DNA of 64,000 bases from Dorea sp. AM10-31 (GCF_003435815.1 NZ_QTUV01000001.1:124001-188000); one strand, 5' to 3'; shown: positions 1-8,576, numbered from the stretch's first letter. The notes: a model not told the origin generated them from the letters alone. Translations and numbers: made by a program.

Positions 1-578
1 GGAATACCACCACCACCGCACGCAATAACAATCTGATCTGCATCCAGAAGAGCCTTGATCGCATCAATCTCTACAATGCGTACCGGATTCGGTGCAGACA
101 CGATGCGGCGGAACCCTTTGCCTGGTTCCTCTACTACATAATTACCCTTCTTACGCTCCTCATTTGCTTCTTCCACATTCATATAACGTCCAAGGATCTT
201 GGTCGGTGTATAGAATGCTTCATCATATGGATCCACAACTACCTGTGTCAGGATCGTGCTGACTGTTCTGTAAATGCCTCTGTTTAAAAGTTCCTCGCGA
301 ATCGCATTCTGAAGGTCATATCCGATATAGCCCTGGCTCATGGCAGAACATACAGACATTGGCGCCGCTGTATAGTTCTCGTGTACTTTTCCAAATTCGT
401 TCATCGCTGTATGGATCATACCTACCTGCGGTGCGTTGCTGTGTGTAATGGCAACCTGATATCCGTCCTCGATCAGATCCGCGATTACTTTTGATGTTTT
501 CTTAACTGCTTCCTGCTGCTCCGGCAAGGTCGTACCAAGGGCACGATGTCCCAGCGCAACGACTACTCTTTTCTTCAT
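1..578 (-). CDS. arcC: Carbamate kinase, partial (C-terminal part lies beyond the left edge)
   Basis: The minus-strand reading starts at the ATG at 576-578 and runs open to the window edge, giving about 192 residues. It begins MKKRVVVALGHRALG and contains the carbamate-kinase stretches ITHSNAPQVGMI, SQGYIGYDLQNAIREEL, TILTQVVVDPYDEAF and, near the edge, IVIACGGGGIP. The family makes ATP from carbamoyl phosphate and ADP, usually as the last step of arginine deiminase, agmatine or purine/allantoin fermentation; the partner genes would lie to the left and are not visible. The start is supported by AGAGG eight bases upstream and a good promoter at 629-657. It is divergent from dapB. About one third of the protein is missing because of the window, not because of damage. 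Confidence 0.93.
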   Translation of the reverse strand, partial: MKKRVVVALGHRALGTTLPEQQEAVKKTSKVIADLIEDGYQVAITHSNAPQVGMIHTAMNEFGKVHENYTAAPMSVCSAMSQGYIGYDLQNAIREELLNRGIYRTVSTILTQVVVDPYDEAFYTPTKILGRYMNVEEANEERKKGNYVVEEPGKGFRRIVSAPNPVRIVEIDAIKALLDADQIVIACGGGGI

Positions 579-628
579 GCTCTATACCTCTTATTTTCTG
601 TAAATTTCCTCTCAAGATTATAAAAAGA

Positions 629-657
629 ATTATAGCCTCTTTCTGAAAAAAATGCAA
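629..657 (-). promoter_or_regulatory. Sigma-A-type promoter of arcC
   Basis: On the minus strand, TTGCAT (657-652) and TATAAT (634-629) are 17 bp apart, about 50 bp upstream of the arcC start codon. Confidence 0.6.
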
Positions 658-745
658 CTCCTGCTCGTCTTTTGTGGTAAACTGAAATTATTAAAAGGGA
701 TTTCCCGGTACGTGTTGAAAACGTATACGAAAGGAGTTTACATTT

Positions 746-1546
746 ATGAAAGTTATCGTAACAGCCCCAAGAGGGAAAATGGGCAAATTGATCACACAGG
801 TTGCAGCCTCCCGTGATGACATGGAACTGGTTGCCGGTATCGGTCCAAAAGGGCGCGATTACATCGGAACAGATCTCGGAACTGTCGCAATGGTCGGAAA
901 AGAACTGCACGTTCCGGTTGTAGATGATCTCGAATCCGTTATTGACAAATGCGATGTGATCATCGATTTTTCTACTAAAGAGATGGCTATGGAAGTTCTG
1001 GATCTTGCCATCAGACATAAAAAAGGTCTGGTCTGCGGTTCTACCGGTTTCTCCGACGAAGAGATGAAACGTTTTGAAGATGCTGCTTCTTCTATTCCAA
1101 TGCTCTATGCAGCCAACACTTCCAAACTCGTCAATGTCATGAATAAAGTTCTGGAATTTATCACAAAGACAGTTGGGGAAGAACTGGACATTGAGATTCT
1201 TGAGATGCATGATCAGTGGAAGAAAGATGCACCGAGCGGTACTTCCAAAGAAATGGGTGAGACCATGGCACATGCACTTGGCAAAGAATTATCCGATATC
1301 GCTGTATACGGCAGGGAAGGAGTTTCTCCGCGAGAACCTGGAACAATCGGTTATCATTCTCTGCGCGCCGGCAATATTCCAAGTAGCCACACTGTATTCT
1401 TTGGTGGCATGGGAGAACGTCTGGAAATCACTCACCACTGCTACAACTGGGAATGTTTCGCAAGAGGCGCCTGCGACTGCGCAGCGTATCTTGCTAATAA
1501 AGGTCCTGGATATTATACCATTAAGGATGTCCTGCATCTGAGCTAG
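746..1546 (+). CDS. dapB: 4-hydroxy-tetrahydrodipicolinate reductase
   Basis: The 266-residue protein matches the usual DapB length. It has an N-terminal nucleotide-binding start (VTAPRGKMGKL), a catalytic/substrate region EMHDQWKKDAPSGTS (residues about 152-166) and the C-terminal GERLEITHHCYN segment. It reduces the dipicolinate-pathway intermediate with NAD(P)H for lysine and diaminopimelate, hence peptidoglycan, synthesis in the cytoplasm. AAAGGAG lies about nine bases before the ATG. It stands without other lysine genes here. The first motif reads PRGKMG rather than the more common G-x-x-GxMG, but the rest is typical. The only downstream neighbour on this strand is a YbjQ protein 137 bp away. 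Confidence 0.92.
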   Translation: MKVIVTAPRGKMGKLITQVAASRDDMELVAGIGPKGRDYIGTDLGTVAMVGKELHVPVVDDLESVIDKCDVIIDFSTKEMAMEVLDLAIRHKKGLVCGSTGFSDEEMKRFEDAASSIPMLYAANTSKLVNVMNKVLEFITKTVGEELDIEILEMHDQWKKDAPSGTSKEMGETMAHALGKELSDIAVYGREGVSPREPGTIGYHSLRAGNIPSSHTVFFGGMGERLEITHHCYNWECFARGACDCAAYLANKGPGYYTIKDVLHLS

Positions 1547-1683
1547 TCCGGCTCGGGTCAGTCTGGCGGTTTATCTGTAATAACGACTGCCATAGGTCAT
1601 CCGTAACTACTTTGACAATTTAATTAACAAGATGTCAGGATTTTCCCCTAACATCTTAACATTAATCAGAAAGGATTTTATTT

Positions 1684-2001
1684 ATGATATTAGTAAACAC
1701 AGATTATATAACCGGAAAGAAATTTGAAATGATCGGACTTGTAAAAGGAAATATGATCCAGTCTGTACATTTTGGAAAAGACCTTGTAAACAGCTTTAAG
1801 ACACTTGTAGGCGGTGAACTTACTTCTTATACAGAAATGATGAATGAAGCCCGTGCCATCGCCACAAAGCGCATGAGCGAAGAAGCCGAAAAATGCGGTG
1901 CCGACGCCGTCATTAATATCCGCTATGCATCCAGTACTGTCGTACAGGGTGCTGCTGAAATCATGGCTTACGGAACTGCAGTAAAATTCGTAGAAGAGTA
2001 G
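1684..2001 (+). CDS. YbjQ-family (UPF0145) small protein
   Basis: This 105-residue protein matches the compact YbjQ/heavy-metal-binding-domain family: it starts with a short strand ending in ITGKKFEMIGLVKGN, has a central helix (MNEARAIATKRMSEEAEKCGADAV) and the closing NIRYASSTVVQGAAEIMAYGTAV. These proteins form pentameric rings; their role is unknown, and the 'heavy metal binding' label is weakly supported. AGAAAGGA precedes the ATG. It lies between dapB and a strong terminator-like hairpin, so it is probably the end of its transcript. A small hairpin (AGATGT/ACATCT, about 1631-1656) lies between the two genes. Confidence 0.85.
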   Translation: MILVNTDYITGKKFEMIGLVKGNMIQSVHFGKDLVNSFKTLVGGELTSYTEMMNEARAIATKRMSEEAEKCGADAVINIRYASSTVVQGAAEIMAYGTAVKFVEE

Positions 2002-2011
2002 TTGCAAAAAG

Positions 2012-2098
2012 CGCCTGCCATCCTGTTATATTGATATATCCACAAATGGTCTGAATGTTCGGTGCCAGTGAAATATATTGCAAATGGCAGGCGTTTTT
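2012..2098. terminator. Bidirectional terminator-like inverted repeat
   Basis: CGCCTGCCAT (2012-2021) pairs perfectly with ATGGCAGGCG (2084-2093), followed by TTTTTT on the plus strand and by a T-run on the minus strand (AAAAA at 2006-2010). The 62-nt loop is unusually long. The element separates the plus-strand YbjQ gene from the convergent gene at 2167. Confidence 0.6.
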
Positions 2099-2166
2099 TA
2101 ACTATTAATGCTTTTTCACTATCTACCAATATTGTTTCTATTTTTTAATACTTTTTTCTGCTATTT

Positions 2167-2748
2167 TTACAGCACCATTTTCTCTTCGATCCGGATTTTC
2201 TCCAGATGCTTGATCCTGTCCACGAGATGTGTTTCCGTCAGATACTTATACACGCTCTTCGGGACAAGATGCGCCCATTCTTCATCCATGGCAATACAGC
2301 TTCGCACCCATGAAGCACTGACTCCGCGGTCTTTTTCTTCTCTTCGCCAGAGAACTTCTACATCCAGCTTCAAGCTTCGCAGGATCTTATATTTTTCTTC
2401 ATCCCACGCATCACTGAGTCCCATAAAATACGTCGCATCTTCCGGCATATAATTTGCAATATATTCCGGAAAATTAATCGGAAACGGCAGAATATCATAT
2501 TCCTGCTCAGGGACTTTAAATTCCTGCATGGCACCTTTTATCATCTCATAACGTTCAAAATACGTCAGCGGATTTGCCGCTTTTGTGGATCGGTTCTGAT
2601 CATTTACCGAATCGCCGGTCATTCTCCCGTCCGGATTCGTAAGCCCGATATACAGTTTCCGGCACCGCATCTTTGCCGCCAGAATATATTCCATATGCTT
2701 TAAATGCAATACCTGGAATCTTCCATTTACAACACCTGTCTCTATCAT
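2167..2748 (-). CDS. NMN adenylyltransferase-like nucleotidyltransferase (NadM-type fold)
   Basis: 193 residues. The N-terminal NGRFQVLHLKHMEYI (residues 8-22) is the GRFQ-x-x-H-x-x-H nucleotidyltransferase motif, and VSASWVR (about 142-148) fits the family's C-terminal S-x-x-x-R motif. This is the short, archaeal NadM-like or bifunctional-NMNAT architecture rather than NadD. The family transfers AMP from ATP to a mononucleotide such as NMN; the actual substrate cannot be decided from sequence. There is no NUDIX or kinase domain attached and no NAD gene nearby. Convergent with the YbjQ gene; the next gene upstream on the same strand is the PH-domain pair, ending 49 bp away. Confidence 0.72.
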   Translation of the reverse strand: MIETGVVNGRFQVLHLKHMEYILAAKMRCRKLYIGLTNPDGRMTGDSVNDQNRSTKAANPLTYFERYEMIKGAMQEFKVPEQEYDILPFPINFPEYIANYMPEDATYFMGLSDAWDEEKYKILRSLKLDVEVLWRREEKDRGVSASWVRSCIAMDEEWAHLVPKSVYKYLTETHLVDRIKHLEKIRIEEKMVL

Positions 2749-2796
2749 ACTTTCCCCTCATCTTTCGCAGTTATTTATGTTACAAGACCATCTTTT

Positions 2797-4350
2797 TCAA
2801 AAATATTCTTTCAATTCTTCCACAGCCTCTTCTGGCATATACGGAAGATCATGTCTGGAATCCGATGCCGACGCAAGAAGATATGCATTTCCCTTCACAA
2901 CACGCAGTTTCTTTGCCACTATATTCTGATTAAATGAAAAATACTGGATCTGCGGATAATGCATGTATGTGGTTTCTCGACCAAATACACCGCTTGATAC
3001 GGCCAGACTCTTCTTATCACAGGCAAATGCATCCGTAACATAGCCGCCCGCAAGCATCACCAATACAACCAGCCATCCACAGACACACGCCAGATTAATC
3101 CACAGAAAATGGGATCCTATGATTTCTTTCGCAAACCGATCTGCCACAAATAATGCAACTGCCCAGATCACTGCCGGGATTGCCTTAAGAAAGATAACCG
3201 ACTTCTTCTGTCTCTGCAGCGGAAGTTTCATTGCTTCTGCAAATTCCGGCAGAAGTTTCTGCATTTTTTCAATCACGTCTGCATGACTCTGATACAAAAG
3301 GAAAAAGGCGTCCTTTTCTTCATCGTCATCTCCCATTCCGACATTGATAAGTTCCACCCGGTATCTCTTAAAAATCCTTGCAATCCATGTCTGTCTCACC
3401 GTTACACCATGAATCCGCTTTACCGGAATTACATAGCTTACTTTCTTTAAAAGTCCGTAAGAAATATAGATCTTATCACTTTTTCGTGTAACCTGATACT
3501 GATAATACTTAATAAAATCCTTCACCGTATCCCAGACTGCTGTTGCGCCGATAAAAAATGCTACCGCCCAACCTGATATTATTTCCAGAATATTTTGTCC
3601 TGAAATTCCTTCCTGTATGCCAGAAAGCAATTTTGATACGGAGCCTCCGATTCCTCCAACTGCAAGCAAAACAGCAAATAAATTAATCGCAAACACTCCA
3701 TGCCAGATCATATCATTTACATTTGCTGTCACCGTTGTCTCTGTGATGTTTTTACCGTTTTCCTCATCTGTTATCCCGGCAGTTTCTTTGTACGCGCCAC
3801 TTTCTGTCTGATGATTCGCATCCTGCGCATAAACTTCTGCCCCGGAACGGTTACCTTCCGACTCCATAATCGCAAAAACCGTCTGACGGAACCACTCTGC
3901 TTTTTCTTTTTTCAGCACTAGTTTTACGTCTGTATCATCTGCCGTTGAGAAACTGTCTGTATCCAGTTTCACAGTGCATGTGCCAAGCATCATTTCCAGA
4001 ATATTCTGTGAGAGATTGACATTGGAAATATGCTTGATGCCGATCGTCTGCACCTTGCGGTTCCATGTATTTTTCTCAATCACGATTGCCTGCCCCTGGA
4101 TAGAAATATAAGTTTTCGCCCAACGGCGGAGCTGCCAGAATAAAGCAATCAGGAACAATACAAGAAACAGACTGGCTCCCGCAAACTCATCTGCCAGATA
4201 TTCTTTCAGATTATCCATATGCTTTACAATTTCTTTCAGGTCATCCAGTGCCGATCCTGCAAGTACAATCACGATTCCTATAAATATAGTTCCAAATCGT
4301 TCAATCACAATGGAGATATGGTTTCTAAATTTCGTTTCTGTCGTTTCCAT
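2797..4350 (-). CDS. Bacterial PH-domain membrane protein, YdbT-like
   Basis: 517 residues from the chosen start. The open frame extends 23 codons further upstream, but the ATG at 4350-4348 has GGAGG nine bases before it, so METTETKF is taken as the start; this leaves a 26-bp overlap with the gene before it. There are paired transmembrane segments near the start, in the middle and near the C terminus, alternating with three bacterial PH (DUF304) segments, e.g. WRRWAKTYISIQGQAIVIEKNTWNRKVQTIGIKHISNV-type regions in which an inner-face beta domain follows each membrane hairpin. The pair resembles B. subtilis YdbS/YdbT, proteins of unclear membrane-associated function. It is probably co-translated with the shorter PH protein. 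Confidence 0.8.
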   Translation of the reverse strand: METTETKFRNHISIVIERFGTIFIGIVIVLAGSALDDLKEIVKHMDNLKEYLADEFAGASLFLVLFLIALFWQLRRWAKTYISIQGQAIVIEKNTWNRKVQTIGIKHISNVNLSQNILEMMLGTCTVKLDTDSFSTADDTDVKLVLKKEKAEWFRQTVFAIMESEGNRSGAEVYAQDANHQTESGAYKETAGITDEENGKNITETTVTANVNDMIWHGVFAINLFAVLLAVGGIGGSVSKLLSGIQEGISGQNILEIISGWAVAFFIGATAVWDTVKDFIKYYQYQVTRKSDKIYISYGLLKKVSYVIPVKRIHGVTVRQTWIARIFKRYRVELINVGMGDDDEEKDAFFLLYQSHADVIEKMQKLLPEFAEAMKLPLQRQKKSVIFLKAIPAVIWAVALFVADRFAKEIIGSHFLWINLACVCGWLVVLVMLAGGYVTDAFACDKKSLAVSSGVFGRETTYMHYPQIQYFSFNQNIVAKKLRVVKGNAYLLASASDSRHDLPYMPEEAVEELKEYF

Positions 4351-4834
4351 GTTTTTCCTCCGCTGCGATCTGATTGATCCGCTTCTGTAAATTCTCTGCG
4401 ATCTGTTCCGCTTTTTCATCTTCCAGAAGATTGATCTCTACATCTCCACCTGCTGTTGTCACAACTACATTTGCCACGCCGAAAGCTCTGGCAACCGGGC
4501 CTCTCTCCACCTGCAGTTTATGTAACCGTTCCATCGGAACAATATTGCGCTCTATGAAAAGATACCCTTCGACCGTATCTATACATTCTTCATCTATGTG
4601 ATAACCATATCTCCGGTATCGGAAATACGGGCTGATCACACAGTTCAGAATGATCAGAACAACGAGCACCAAGGATATTATCTCGCCAATCCGGATATCT
4701 TTTGGACTGAGCCAGAATGCATTTACGCAGATGATCGCTGCCAGCAGAATAACACTTAAGATCACGGTCGACACATACATGCACCCCAGCGCACGTTTAC
4801 TGAGCCGTTCGTATTTCATCTTCTCTTCTCTCAT
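4325..4834 (-). CDS. Bacterial PH-domain membrane protein, YdbS-like
   Basis: 169 residues with two N-terminal transmembrane helices (about 15-40 and 48-68) followed by one PH-type (DUF304) domain containing HIDEECIDTVEGYLFIERNIVPMERLHKLQ. AAGGAG is seven bases before the ATG. It is the first gene of a two-gene operon with the longer PH protein, the usual arrangement for this family. The function is unknown; B. subtilis homologues have been linked to resistance to an antimicrobial peptide, but nothing local supports that here. Confidence 0.82.
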   Translation of the reverse strand: MREEKMKYERLSKRALGCMYVSTVILSVILLAAIICVNAFWLSPKDIRIGEIISLVLVVLIILNCVISPYFRYRRYGYHIDEECIDTVEGYLFIERNIVPMERLHKLQVERGPVARAFGVANVVVTTAGGDVEINLLEDEKAEQIAENLQKRINQIAAEEKHGNDRNEI

Positions 4835-4897
4835 TGATTTTCTCCTTGTAACTAGTCGTTTCTATTCTAGCACAAATAAACCATCATTACAAAAAAA

Positions 4898-4943
4898 GAA
4901 GATACTGTTCTGCACTGATATACAGCACACCACGGTATCTTCT
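4898..4943. terminator. Weak bidirectional hairpin between the PH operon and a gene remnant
   Basis: AGAAGATAC (4898-4906) pairs with GTATCTTCT (4935-4943). A run of seven A before the left arm (4891-4897) gives a T-run for minus-strand transcripts arriving from the remnant; the plus-side T tract is short. Confidence 0.45.
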
Positions 4944-4961
4944 CCTTTATAATCTTCTTTT

Positions 4962-5784
4962 TTAATGAATGGAAACATTTAGTCCATACTCTTCCATAAT
5001 ACCTTTCAACTTCTGCATGTATTCTTCACTCGGCGGAGTCGCCTCAGCCACCGGTTTATCACTGATGCGAAGATATTTCATTACTCCAAGATTATGGTAC
5101 GGCAATAATTGAATCATTGTAACTGCATCTCCTAATTCTTTACAAAATTCTGCATTGCATGCAGGCCTCTCGATACATGCAGCAAATCAATTTTATCTTC
5201 AATTTCCCGGGCAAATGCAATCTCATCATCCAATGACGGTGAACCTTCTACCATATCACTTGCATTGATTCGATATTCAATTGCCATTGTATTTCCTATT
5301 TTTTTCGAATTGCTGCTAAAAGTTCTTTTGTAAATCTTGATGCATTTTCTATCCGCACTATATTCATCTGTTCTTTTGTTAAATCTGTAGGATCCAGCTC
5401 TACCGCAACATTCTTTCCTTTATCACGCTTTTCAAAAGATCCTGCATAAAAATTAATTGCAAACAACTCTATCCCGATTTTTGCCTGATACATATGTGCA
5501 AGATCTGTCAGTGACATCATCTCATTAACCACCGTTTCTTCAGACATTCGCAGTAAATGTGTAACTAAAGGCGGAATATTTCTATTTACACATCCGCACC
5601 CAATATTAATACAGGCAACTCCCCCTTTTACAATATCTCTTACCCATTCCATTAATTCGCGATTTACATGTCCGTCTCCCGTCGCAAAACTAGGCCAGAC
5701 CGGAGTAAAAGATACTCTGTTTTTTAACTTCATTGGTCCGATCTGAATCGGTTGCAATACATGTTCATACATTGTGTGATTCAT
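4962..5784 (-). pseudogene. Broken hybrid: ene-reductase (OYE/2,4-dienoyl-CoA reductase-like) front joined to a glycyl-radical-enzyme activase tail
   Basis: From 5784 to 5296 the minus strand encodes 162 residues of an NADH:flavin oxidoreductase N terminus (LQPIQIGPMKLKNRVSFTPVWPS and so on), ending at a TAG directly after seven A's (CGAAAAAAATAG). With one extra A the frame continues for about 45 codons of the same family (IEYRINASDM, DKIDLLHVSRGLH). At about 5157-5167 the homology stops, and in another frame the last about 64 codons (to TAA at 4964-4962) match the C terminus of glycyl-radical activating enzymes (LLPYHNLGVMKYLR, ATPPSEEYMQKL, GLNVSIH). This is best explained by a deletion that removed most of two neighbouring genes plus a homopolymer frameshift. 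The promoter and ribosome binding site (AAAGGAG) are still intact, so a truncated 162-residue product could be made. Confidence 0.82.
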
Positions 5785-5816
5785 TTTTTTGCTCCTTTCG
5801 TATAAAGTCTGTTTTT

Positions 5817-5845
5817 AGTATAGAAAGTGCGCAAAAAACCAACAA
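5817..5845 (-). promoter_or_regulatory. Promoter of the ene-reductase remnant
   Basis: TTGTTG (5845-5840) and TATACT (5822-5817) on the minus strand are separated by 17 bp, 33 bp upstream of the remnant's ATG. Confidence 0.5.
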
Positions 5846-5942
5846 TATTCATATCTGACAAATTCTTAACACATTTTTGCAAAATATTACAGCTCTACTA
5901 TTTAAATACAAAACCCGGAAAATTCTTGAATGAAATAAAATA

Positions 5943-6003
5943 AGAGACAGGAAATATTATGCACCTTTGAGGAATCACCCACTACATATTTCCTGCCTCT
6001 TTT
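5943..6003. terminator. Terminator after trxA
   Basis: AGAGACAGGAAATAT (5943-5957) pairs with ATATTTCCTGCCTCT (5986-6000) with one G-U position; eight or more T follow on the plus strand, and TTATTTT follows on the minus strand, the direction of trxA. Confidence 0.65.
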
Positions 6004-6013
6004 TTTTATTATT

Positions 6014-6319
6014 CTAAAGCATCTCTAAAATAGCTTCTTTTGACTGTGCGCCTACGGTTCTGGCTGCCACTTCTCCATTCTTGAATACAAACAGCATCGG
6101 AATGGAAAATACTTTGTACTGTCTTGCAATCTCTGGGTTCTCATCCACATCAATCTTGCACACTTTGATATCTGTTTTTTCCTCTGCAATCTCTTCTATG
6201 ATCGGTCCCACCATCTGGCACGGTCCACACCAGGTTGCCCAGAAATCAACCAGTACCGGTTCTTTTGCCTGTAATACTTCCTGTTCAAAAGTATCATTTG
6301 TCACATGAATCACTGCCAT
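6014..6319 (-). CDS. trxA: Thioredoxin
   Basis: 101 residues with the redox motif WCGPC at about 29-33, the conserved FWATWCGPCQM context, the buried Asp (DFWATW), and the cis-Pro loop FSIPMLFVFKNGE. This is a single-domain cytoplasmic disulfide reductase of normal length. No thioredoxin reductase is adjacent. It is transcribed alone, between a terminator at 5943-6003 and a promoter near 6377 that overlaps an inverted repeat. The start is supported by AAAGGA upstream. Confidence 0.96.
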   Translation of the reverse strand: MAVIHVTNDTFEQEVLQAKEPVLVDFWATWCGPCQMVGPIIEEIAEEKTDIKVCKIDVDENPEIARQYKVFSIPMLFVFKNGEVAARTVGAQSKEAILEML

Positions 6320-6376
6320 ATCTATCGTCCTTTCTTTTATTCTTCTTAAAGTTAGTTTTTCTGTTTTTCAGTTATT

Positions 6377-6418
6377 ATTATACTATATTTTGAAAATATT
6401 TTTGTAACATTTGTTACA
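6377..6418 (-). promoter_or_regulatory. trxA promoter region with an overlapping TGTAACA inverted repeat
   Basis: TATAAT lies on the minus strand at 6382-6377. Where a -35 box is expected sits the inverted repeat TGTAACA-TT-TGTTACA (6403-6418), with perfect 7-bp arms. The -35 itself is poor (TTACAA at 19 bp), which suits regulated expression. The repeat looks like a repressor or activator operator; the protein is unknown. Confidence 0.4.
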
Positions 6419-6463
6419 TATTTTTAACTTTTAATGGCTCTTTCCTTTTCCTCCGCATCATCT

Positions 6464-7474
6464 TTATGCTTTGCTGATCCGATCAATCGCATCCAGTTCT
6501 TCTTTTGTAAATGATATATTTTGCAATGCTGCAATATTATCCAGGATCTGTTCCGGTCTGGATGCTCCGATCAATACGGAACATACGTCTCCATCTTTTA
6601 AAATCCACGCAAGCGCCATTTGCGCCAGTGACTGTCCACGAAGCTTTGCGATTTCATTCAACGCTGTTGTTTTCTTTACCAGTTCCGCTGTAATATCGGA
6701 TTTGTGTAAAAATCGCGGATCTCTCGCTGCGCGGCTGTCTTCTGGAATTCCATGCAAGTATTTATCTGTCAGACACCCCTGCGCCAGTGGACTGAACGCA
6801 ATAATTCCAACACCGTTTTCCCTGCAACAGTCTTTTACACCATCCTCTTCAATCGTCCGGTCATAAATTGAATAGCGGCGCTGATTTACGATAAACGGAC
6901 AATGTCTTTCACGCAGCAACTCTACCGCCCGTTTTGTATATTCTTCGTTATAATTTGATACGCCTGCATACAGTGCTTTTCCACTGCGCACAATATCGGT
7001 AAGAGCATCCATCGTCTCTTCCAGTGGTGTATTCGGATCCATTCTGTGATGATAAAATACATCTACATAATCCAATCCTAACCGCTTCAGACTCTGATCG
7101 AGACTTGCCATCAGATATTTTCTGCTGCCGCCGTCCCCATAAGGACCATCCCACATATCATATCCTGCTTTCGTTGCAATGACCAGCTCGTCCCGGTATG
7201 GCATAAAATCGTCTTTTAAAATCCTTCCAAGACTCTTCTCGGCACTTCCATACACCGGGCCATAATTATTTGCCACATCAAACTGTGTAATTCCATTGTC
7301 AAATGCGGTTCTGCACATTGCTTTCATATTATCATAGTTATCTTTTGAGCCGAAATTATGCCACAATCCGAGTGACACAGCCGGGAACTTAAGTCCGCTT
7401 CTCCCAACACGGTTATATGTCATCTTCTCATAGCGGTCTGCTGCCGCTGTATAAATATCTGCTATATCTGCCAT
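6464..7474 (-). CDS. Aldo/keto reductase (YghZ/GAP-reductase-like)
   Basis: 336 residues from the ATG at 7474-7472, chosen because AAGGAAGG lies about ten bases upstream; a 20-codon upstream extension lacks support. The sequence has the TIM-barrel AKR signatures: GLWHNFGSKDNYDNM and FDNGITQFDVANNYGP (with the Asp/Tyr of the active site), the catalytic Lys region ELVIATKAGYDMWDGPYGDGGSRKYL, YHHRMDPNTPLEETMDAL, and the NADP-binding VLIGASRPEQI near the C terminus. The WDGPYGDGGSRKYL loop is typical of the YghZ subgroup (L-glyceraldehyde-3-phosphate or methylglyoxal reduction). Substrate not certain. Next on the same strand is a nitroreductase 69 bp upstream, so the two may be co-transcribed redox enzymes. 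Confidence 0.88.
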   Translation of the reverse strand: MADIADIYTAAADRYEKMTYNRVGRSGLKFPAVSLGLWHNFGSKDNYDNMKAMCRTAFDNGITQFDVANNYGPVYGSAEKSLGRILKDDFMPYRDELVIATKAGYDMWDGPYGDGGSRKYLMASLDQSLKRLGLDYVDVFYHHRMDPNTPLEETMDALTDIVRSGKALYAGVSNYNEEYTKRAVELLRERHCPFIVNQRRYSIYDRTIEEDGVKDCCRENGVGIIAFSPLAQGCLTDKYLHGIPEDSRAARDPRFLHKSDITAELVKKTTALNEIAKLRGQSLAQMALAWILKDGDVCSVLIGASRPEQILDNIAALQNISFTKEELDAIDRISKA

Positions 7475-7543
7475 TCTTCTGTCCTTCCTTTCAACTGTCT
7501 GATTTGCATATTGTTTTCTCTGATTGTGTAACACTGTTCCTTT

Positions 7544-8071
7544 TTACTCAATCCAGAATACTCTTCCTTCTTTTCTGTCGGCTGCCTGCGGCAGTTCTCC
7601 ATCCGCATATCCGACAGCACAGTGGGCAATTCCTTCCCATTCGCCTTCGATTCCTAATTTCTTCAATAACTGCTTGTATTCCGGCATCTCAAATTCTTCT
7701 TTTGCACGGTGGATCCAGATGCTTCCAAGTCCCAGTGTATGTGCGGCAAGCATCATATTTCCCATAACAAGGCTTCCATCATAAACACAAGTGGATCTCT
7801 CCTTATTTGCTAACACTAGCAAAATCGCCGGTGCACCGTAAAATGGATCAAAGCCTTCATCCCAGCCACCAATCTTGCGGTTGATCTCTGATAACTCATC
7901 GCGAAGTTCTTTATTTGTCACAGCGATTGTAATAGTTGCCTGCTGTCCCCTGCCATTTGCTGCATACAGACCTGCTTCAATGATCTGCTCCAGATCCTGC
8001 TTTGCCGGCATGTCCGGTTTGAATTTGCGGATACTGCGGCGTTCTTCCATTGCTTTTATTATTTCATTCAT
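7544..8071 (-). CDS. Nitroreductase-family flavoprotein
   Basis: 175 residues from the ATG at 8071-8069, eight bases after GGAGG; two upstream in-frame starts overlap the ribosome binding site. ERRSIRKFKPDMPAK (near residue 10) is the FMN-binding RSxRxF motif, followed by IEAGLYAANGRGQQ, and a later AAHTLGLGSIWIHRAKEEF segment. Family members are dimeric FMN enzymes using NAD(P)H to reduce nitroaromatics, quinones or enones. The physiological substrate is unknown. It probably heads a two-gene unit with the aldo/keto reductase. Confidence 0.88.
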   Translation of the reverse strand: MNEIIKAMEERRSIRKFKPDMPAKQDLEQIIEAGLYAANGRGQQATITIAVTNKELRDELSEINRKIGGWDEGFDPFYGAPAILLVLANKERSTCVYDGSLVMGNMMLAAHTLGLGSIWIHRAKEEFEMPEYKQLLKKLGIEGEWEGIAHCAVGYADGELPQAADRKEGRVFWIE

Positions 8072-8166
8072 ATTCATGACCTCCAATCAATCTTTCAAAC
8101 TACTGTCTATTATATATGCTTTTATTTGATTTGGAATACTTAATGGAAGCAAAGTTTTTTATTACC

Positions 8167-8215
8167 TAAAAAATAACGGCACTGTATAATGATTCATCAC
8201 TACACAATGCCGTTA
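8167..8215 (-). terminator. Terminator of tmRNA
   Basis: TAACGGCACTGT (8174-8185) and ACAATGCCGTTA (8204-8215) pair with one G-U; on the minus strand the stem is followed by TTTTTT (8173-8167). Confidence 0.75.
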
Positions 8216-8231
8216 TCCTGTTCCGTTAAAG

Positions 8232-8576
8232 TGGACCTGGCGGGAGTTGAACCCGCGTCCGAAAGCCCATCCATCAGAGCATCTCCCATCACAGTCATTA
8301 TTCTGACATTCCCTCCGCGAATCACCTAATGACAGGTTATCCGTTTTAGTAGCTTCATAAGTTCTTCCATCTCCGCAAAGCTTTGGAAACGAAGTGCTCC
8401 GCCTGTTTGAAGCCGGTTACCGGAACAGCGGATGATTCCGGGCCGACTGCCGCCTAATTAGGCTGCGTACGCTAAATTTTCGTCTGCGTTTATATTTAGT
8501 TGGAACTTTTAACGTAGTGTCCCGCTACGGATGGCTTCTCCAACTTCCAGACCCCCGTCGAAACCAGTACAAGCCC
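8232..8576 (-). ncRNA. ssrA: Transfer-messenger RNA (ssrA)
   Basis: The 5' end GGGCTTG (8576-8570) and the 3' end CAGGTCC plus discriminator A (ending at 8232) form the 7-bp tRNA-like acceptor stem with two G-U pairs. GGTTTCGACGGGGG follows the 5' arm, and the 3' T-arm is GCGGGTTCAACTCCCGC. The tag frame lies at 8496-8458 and reads NINADENLAYAA-stop, a normal Clostridia-like ending. The molecule is about 345 nt. CCA is not encoded (the DNA continues CTT). It rescues stalled ribosomes together with SmpB. It has its own promoter (8622-8650) and terminator. Confidence 0.96.
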
